DNA from: Pseudomonas sp. Irchel s3h14
GTDB taxonomy: Bacteria > Pseudomonadota > Gammaproteobacteria > Pseudomonadales > Pseudomonadaceae
Assembly (NCBI RefSeq): GCF_900187425.1
Contig: NZ_FYDJ01000022.1
Location: forward strand, 1 to 64,000
Direction: 5' to 3'
Length of the DNA: 64,000 nucleotides
The notes beneath the pieces were generated by a model. It worked only from the letters and a program-made list of their open reading frames with translations, was not told the DNA's origin and ran no database searches. Position numbers and translations under genes: made by a program. Of this stretch, positions 62,657-64,000 are shown one piece after another. The first letter of the stretch is position 1, and every line of letters begins with the position of its first letter.

Positions 62657-62789
62657 TGTAGCAGCTGGCGAAGCCTGCGTTCGGCTGCGCAGCAGCCGTA
62701 AATCCAGCGTGCAGGGCTAACCTGACACACCGCGACTTCTGATCTCGCGACTGCTACGCAGCCGAACGCAGGCTGCGCCAGCTGCTACA
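62657..62789. repeat. REPIN-like inverted repeat
   Basis: TGTAGCAGCTGGCGAAGCCTG and following pair with the right arm ending GCCAGCTGCTACA, with a few mismatches (GGCGAAGCC against GGCTGCGCC). It is a fourth copy of the family at 13568, 18441 and 46651, and the closest relative of 46651. Together with the neighbouring REP it fills most of the 579-base gap before the next gene, which otherwise holds nothing I can name. Confidence 0.85.
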
Positions 62790-62989
62790 AAACCCAATCC
62801 GTCGTCCTACATGCCCGTTTACAGACACCAAAGCCGCCGCATATAGTTCGCCCCGTCGCTGACAGCAGTTAGCGGCAGGGTTTCGCAGCCCTAAAAAGAA
62901 GACACCAAGTACCGCCAGCCACAACACAGCCGATTTCCGACTGTGAATTGGTTATGACGGTTGTGATTCATCTTTCTAGGACTAAAACC

Positions 62990-63283
62990 ATGACAACCCA
63001 AAACCCGCCCCGCCGCTTCACCCCCATGTCCCAATTCGCCACCGACTACCCCGTCCTCCTCATCGACAGCGACGCCCCACTCCGCGAACTCCACAACTGC
63101 GTCAGCGAACGCCTCAGCGCCGTCCTCAAGTACCTCAACCTCATGGCCTGCACCAGCCTCCCCGACTACGCCGAAAACGACATCAACACCGTCACCAACA
63201 TCGCCCGGATTATGATCCAGGATGTGAGCGATGTGTTTCGGGTGATTGAGCAGCGTGGGTTTGATACCCCCAAAGGCCAGTGA
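62990..63283 (+). CDS. Small hypothetical protein, DUF3077/DUF6124-like layout
   Basis: The gene encodes 97 residues, with helical segments (APLRELHNCVSERLSAVLKYLNL and NTVTNIARIMIQDVSDVFRVIEQ). It has no signal peptide. Its size and helix pattern resemble the many small helical proteins of Pseudomonas such as DUF3077/DUF6124, but the family assignment is not certain. AGGA precedes the ATG at 62990. A terminator follows 14 bases after the stop. Confidence 0.7.
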   Translation: MTTQNPPRRFTPMSQFATDYPVLLIDSDAPLRELHNCVSERLSAVLKYLNLMACTSLPDYAENDINTVTNIARIMIQDVSDVFRVIEQRGFDTPKGQ

Positions 63284-63296
63284 TCGAATTTCAGCC

Positions 63297-63328
63297 AAAA
63301 AAAACCCGCATTAATGCGGGTTTTTTAT
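63297..63328 (+). terminator. Intrinsic terminator
   Basis: AAACCCGCAT and ATGCGGGTTT pair around TA, with A and T runs on both sides. It ends the 97-residue gene and could also serve the minus-strand gene ending at 63377. Confidence 0.9.
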
Positions 63329-63376
63329 TACTTGATCATATGTTCAGCGAGTCGCTAGTCCAGTGTGCGTTCGGGT

Positions 63377-63733
63377 TCAAAGCCTGCTGGCGATTTCCTT
63401 CCAGATGTAGGCGTAGTTGTATTTCAGCCAGCGAACCAGCACTTTATCGAACTGCCGGCGAAACCAATTACGTTCTCTTGCTACCAGCCTTTCCTCTATC
63501 GATTCTCTAAGTATGTCGGGATCGAAGCCCGTCCATACTGGGGGCACCGCGGCCACCAGATTGGTGAAACACACCGGTGCGACTTCTGAATAGAGGATTT
63601 CGTACAATATGTCGGGGTCGACGCCTCTGACCTTGCTCGCTACAAAGTCATATTCGACTGGGAAATCGTTGAATGGCTCGGAGAGTGCGGCTCTGACCTT
63701 TGTCAGTTGTGGTTCAGTCAGAAGATGTCCCAA
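63377..63733 (-). CDS. Putative immunity protein (DUF7079-like)
   Basis: This is a 118-residue soluble protein. It starts with TTG at 63733, preceded by GAGGA inside the upstream gene, and overlaps the end of that gene by 16 bases in another frame. The pattern EYDFVASKVRGVDPDILYEILYSEVAPVCFTNL recalls the DUF7079 family, an assignment made from memory. Tight overlap with a probable effector gene suggests an immunity role. It could also be an unrelated small partner. Confidence 0.65.
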   Translation of the reverse strand: MGHLLTEPQLTKVRAALSEPFNDFPVEYDFVASKVRGVDPDILYEILYSEVAPVCFTNLVAAVPPVWTGFDPDILRESIEERLVARERNWFRRQFDKVLVRWLKYNYAYIWKEIASRL

Positions 63734-64000
63734 TGTGTGAATTCCTCCAGCTCTTCATCCAGTGAACTCGCCACTGCTTCGCCTGCGACACCACCGGCGA
63801 CTGTCCCAGCCAAGACAACCGCAATTGCGCAAATGGGCATGGCAGGGCCGCAAAACGTGCTGACGCCCATCCCCGCGAGGATACCGCCCAACGCACCCGC
63901 ACCAACGATGATGCCTTGGCGCGCCGCTTCTTTGGGTTTGTTTTCAGCATCCAATATTTGATAGGTCGCCAGAGCGGCGGTCACCAGAACGCCGAGCTTG
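63718..64000 (-). CDS. C-terminal end of a probable T6SS or toxin-like protein (cut by the window)
   Basis: This is an open frame running off the right edge. The last 94 residues are visible (from KLGVLVTAALATYQ). They contain a long glycine-rich hydrophobic stretch, GAGALGGILAGMGVSTFCGP and AVVLAGTVAGGVAGEAV, a glycine-zipper pattern seen in the C-terminal regions of contact-dependent effectors, and end EEFTHWDIF. The gene start and any PAAR/VgrG/Rhs domains lie outside the window. The overlapped small gene downstream would be its immunity gene. Confidence 0.6.
   Translation of the reverse strand, partial: KLGVLVTAALATYQILDAENKPKEAARQGIIVGAGALGGILAGMGVSTFCGPAMPICAIAVVLAGTVAGGVAGEAVASSLDEELEEFTHWDIF

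Noticed and set aside
1..64000. CRISPR arrays, tRNA or rRNA genes, insertion sequences
   Set aside because: No regular short direct repeats with spacers, no cloverleaf or rRNA-like stretches and no transposase reading frames were found; the repeats present are REP/REPIN palindromes.

Overview
The window is chromosomal DNA from a Pseudomonas, most likely of the P. fluorescens complex. This is inferred from the high GC content, the gene families present (DUF5064, FecI/FecR/TonB receptor units, CynR-CynS-CynT, MHS symporters, QEGLA-motif protein) and the many REP/REPIN-type palindromes. I see no rRNA, tRNA, CRISPR array, insertion sequence or replication origin. Coding density is high and genes lie on both strands in short operons.

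Layout. 1-330: a repeat sequence. 374-4467: an iron-responsive cell-surface signalling unit (Fur box, ECF sigma factor, FecR anti-sigma, TonB-dependent transducer). 4518-12038: DUF427, a two-domain papain-like protease/alpha-beta hydrolase, topoisomerase III, GST, GNAT and two small proteins. 12024-14371: cyanate detoxification (cynR, cynS, cynT), with a REPIN between cynS and cynT. 14452-18339: BON protein, a ProA-like aldehyde dehydrogenase, a muramidase and glutaminase. 18795-19570: a small HvfA-like Cys-motif peptide followed by a DoxX/HvfX-like membrane protein, with no maturase genes beside them. 19665-27486: dienelactone hydrolase, nitrilase with a GlxA-type regulator, a 1162-residue receptor-like membrane protein, YbdD, GFA and adenosine-specific kinase. 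27541-31127: D-malate/tartrate use (dctA, a dmlA/ttuC-type dehydrogenase, a divergent LysR). 31137-33310: a second TonB siderophore receptor with a Fur-like box.

33677-46640: diguanylate cyclase, DUF1254 protein, universal stress protein, cell-wall hydrolase, CAP protein, then a deletion scar (DUF2474 gene and a 3' cydB stub joined to a lone moaD), a DeoR regulator, ornithine decarboxylase, an MHS transporter with a large inserted domain, and an alpha/beta hydrolase. 46824-51510: a run of small genes (RelA/SpoT-type HD hydrolase, DUF2268 putative protease, PH-domain protein, GNAT, VOC, DinB, DUF5064). 51527-56343: a VIT-like/PPK2/SulP operon and a QEGLA-motif putative metallopeptidase. 56504-61964: a probable catabolic cluster (flavin oxidoreductase, Rid protein, DUF1028, M20 deacylase, NCS1 permease) of unknown substrate. 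The right edge holds the C-terminal end of a glycine-zipper protein overlapped by a small gene, which looks like a toxin/effector-immunity pair cut by the window boundary.

Themes that tie the genes together are iron acquisition (two TonB receptors, one with signalling), nitrogen scavenging from nitriles, cyanate and amides (nitrilase, cyanase, glutaminase, the 56-62 kb cluster), and C4-dicarboxylate metabolism. The most novel candidates are the orphan HvfA/HvfX pair, the 56-62 kb catabolic cluster, the receptor-like 1162-residue protein and the protease-hydrolase fusion. All family names come from recognising sequence motifs by eye; no database search was run.
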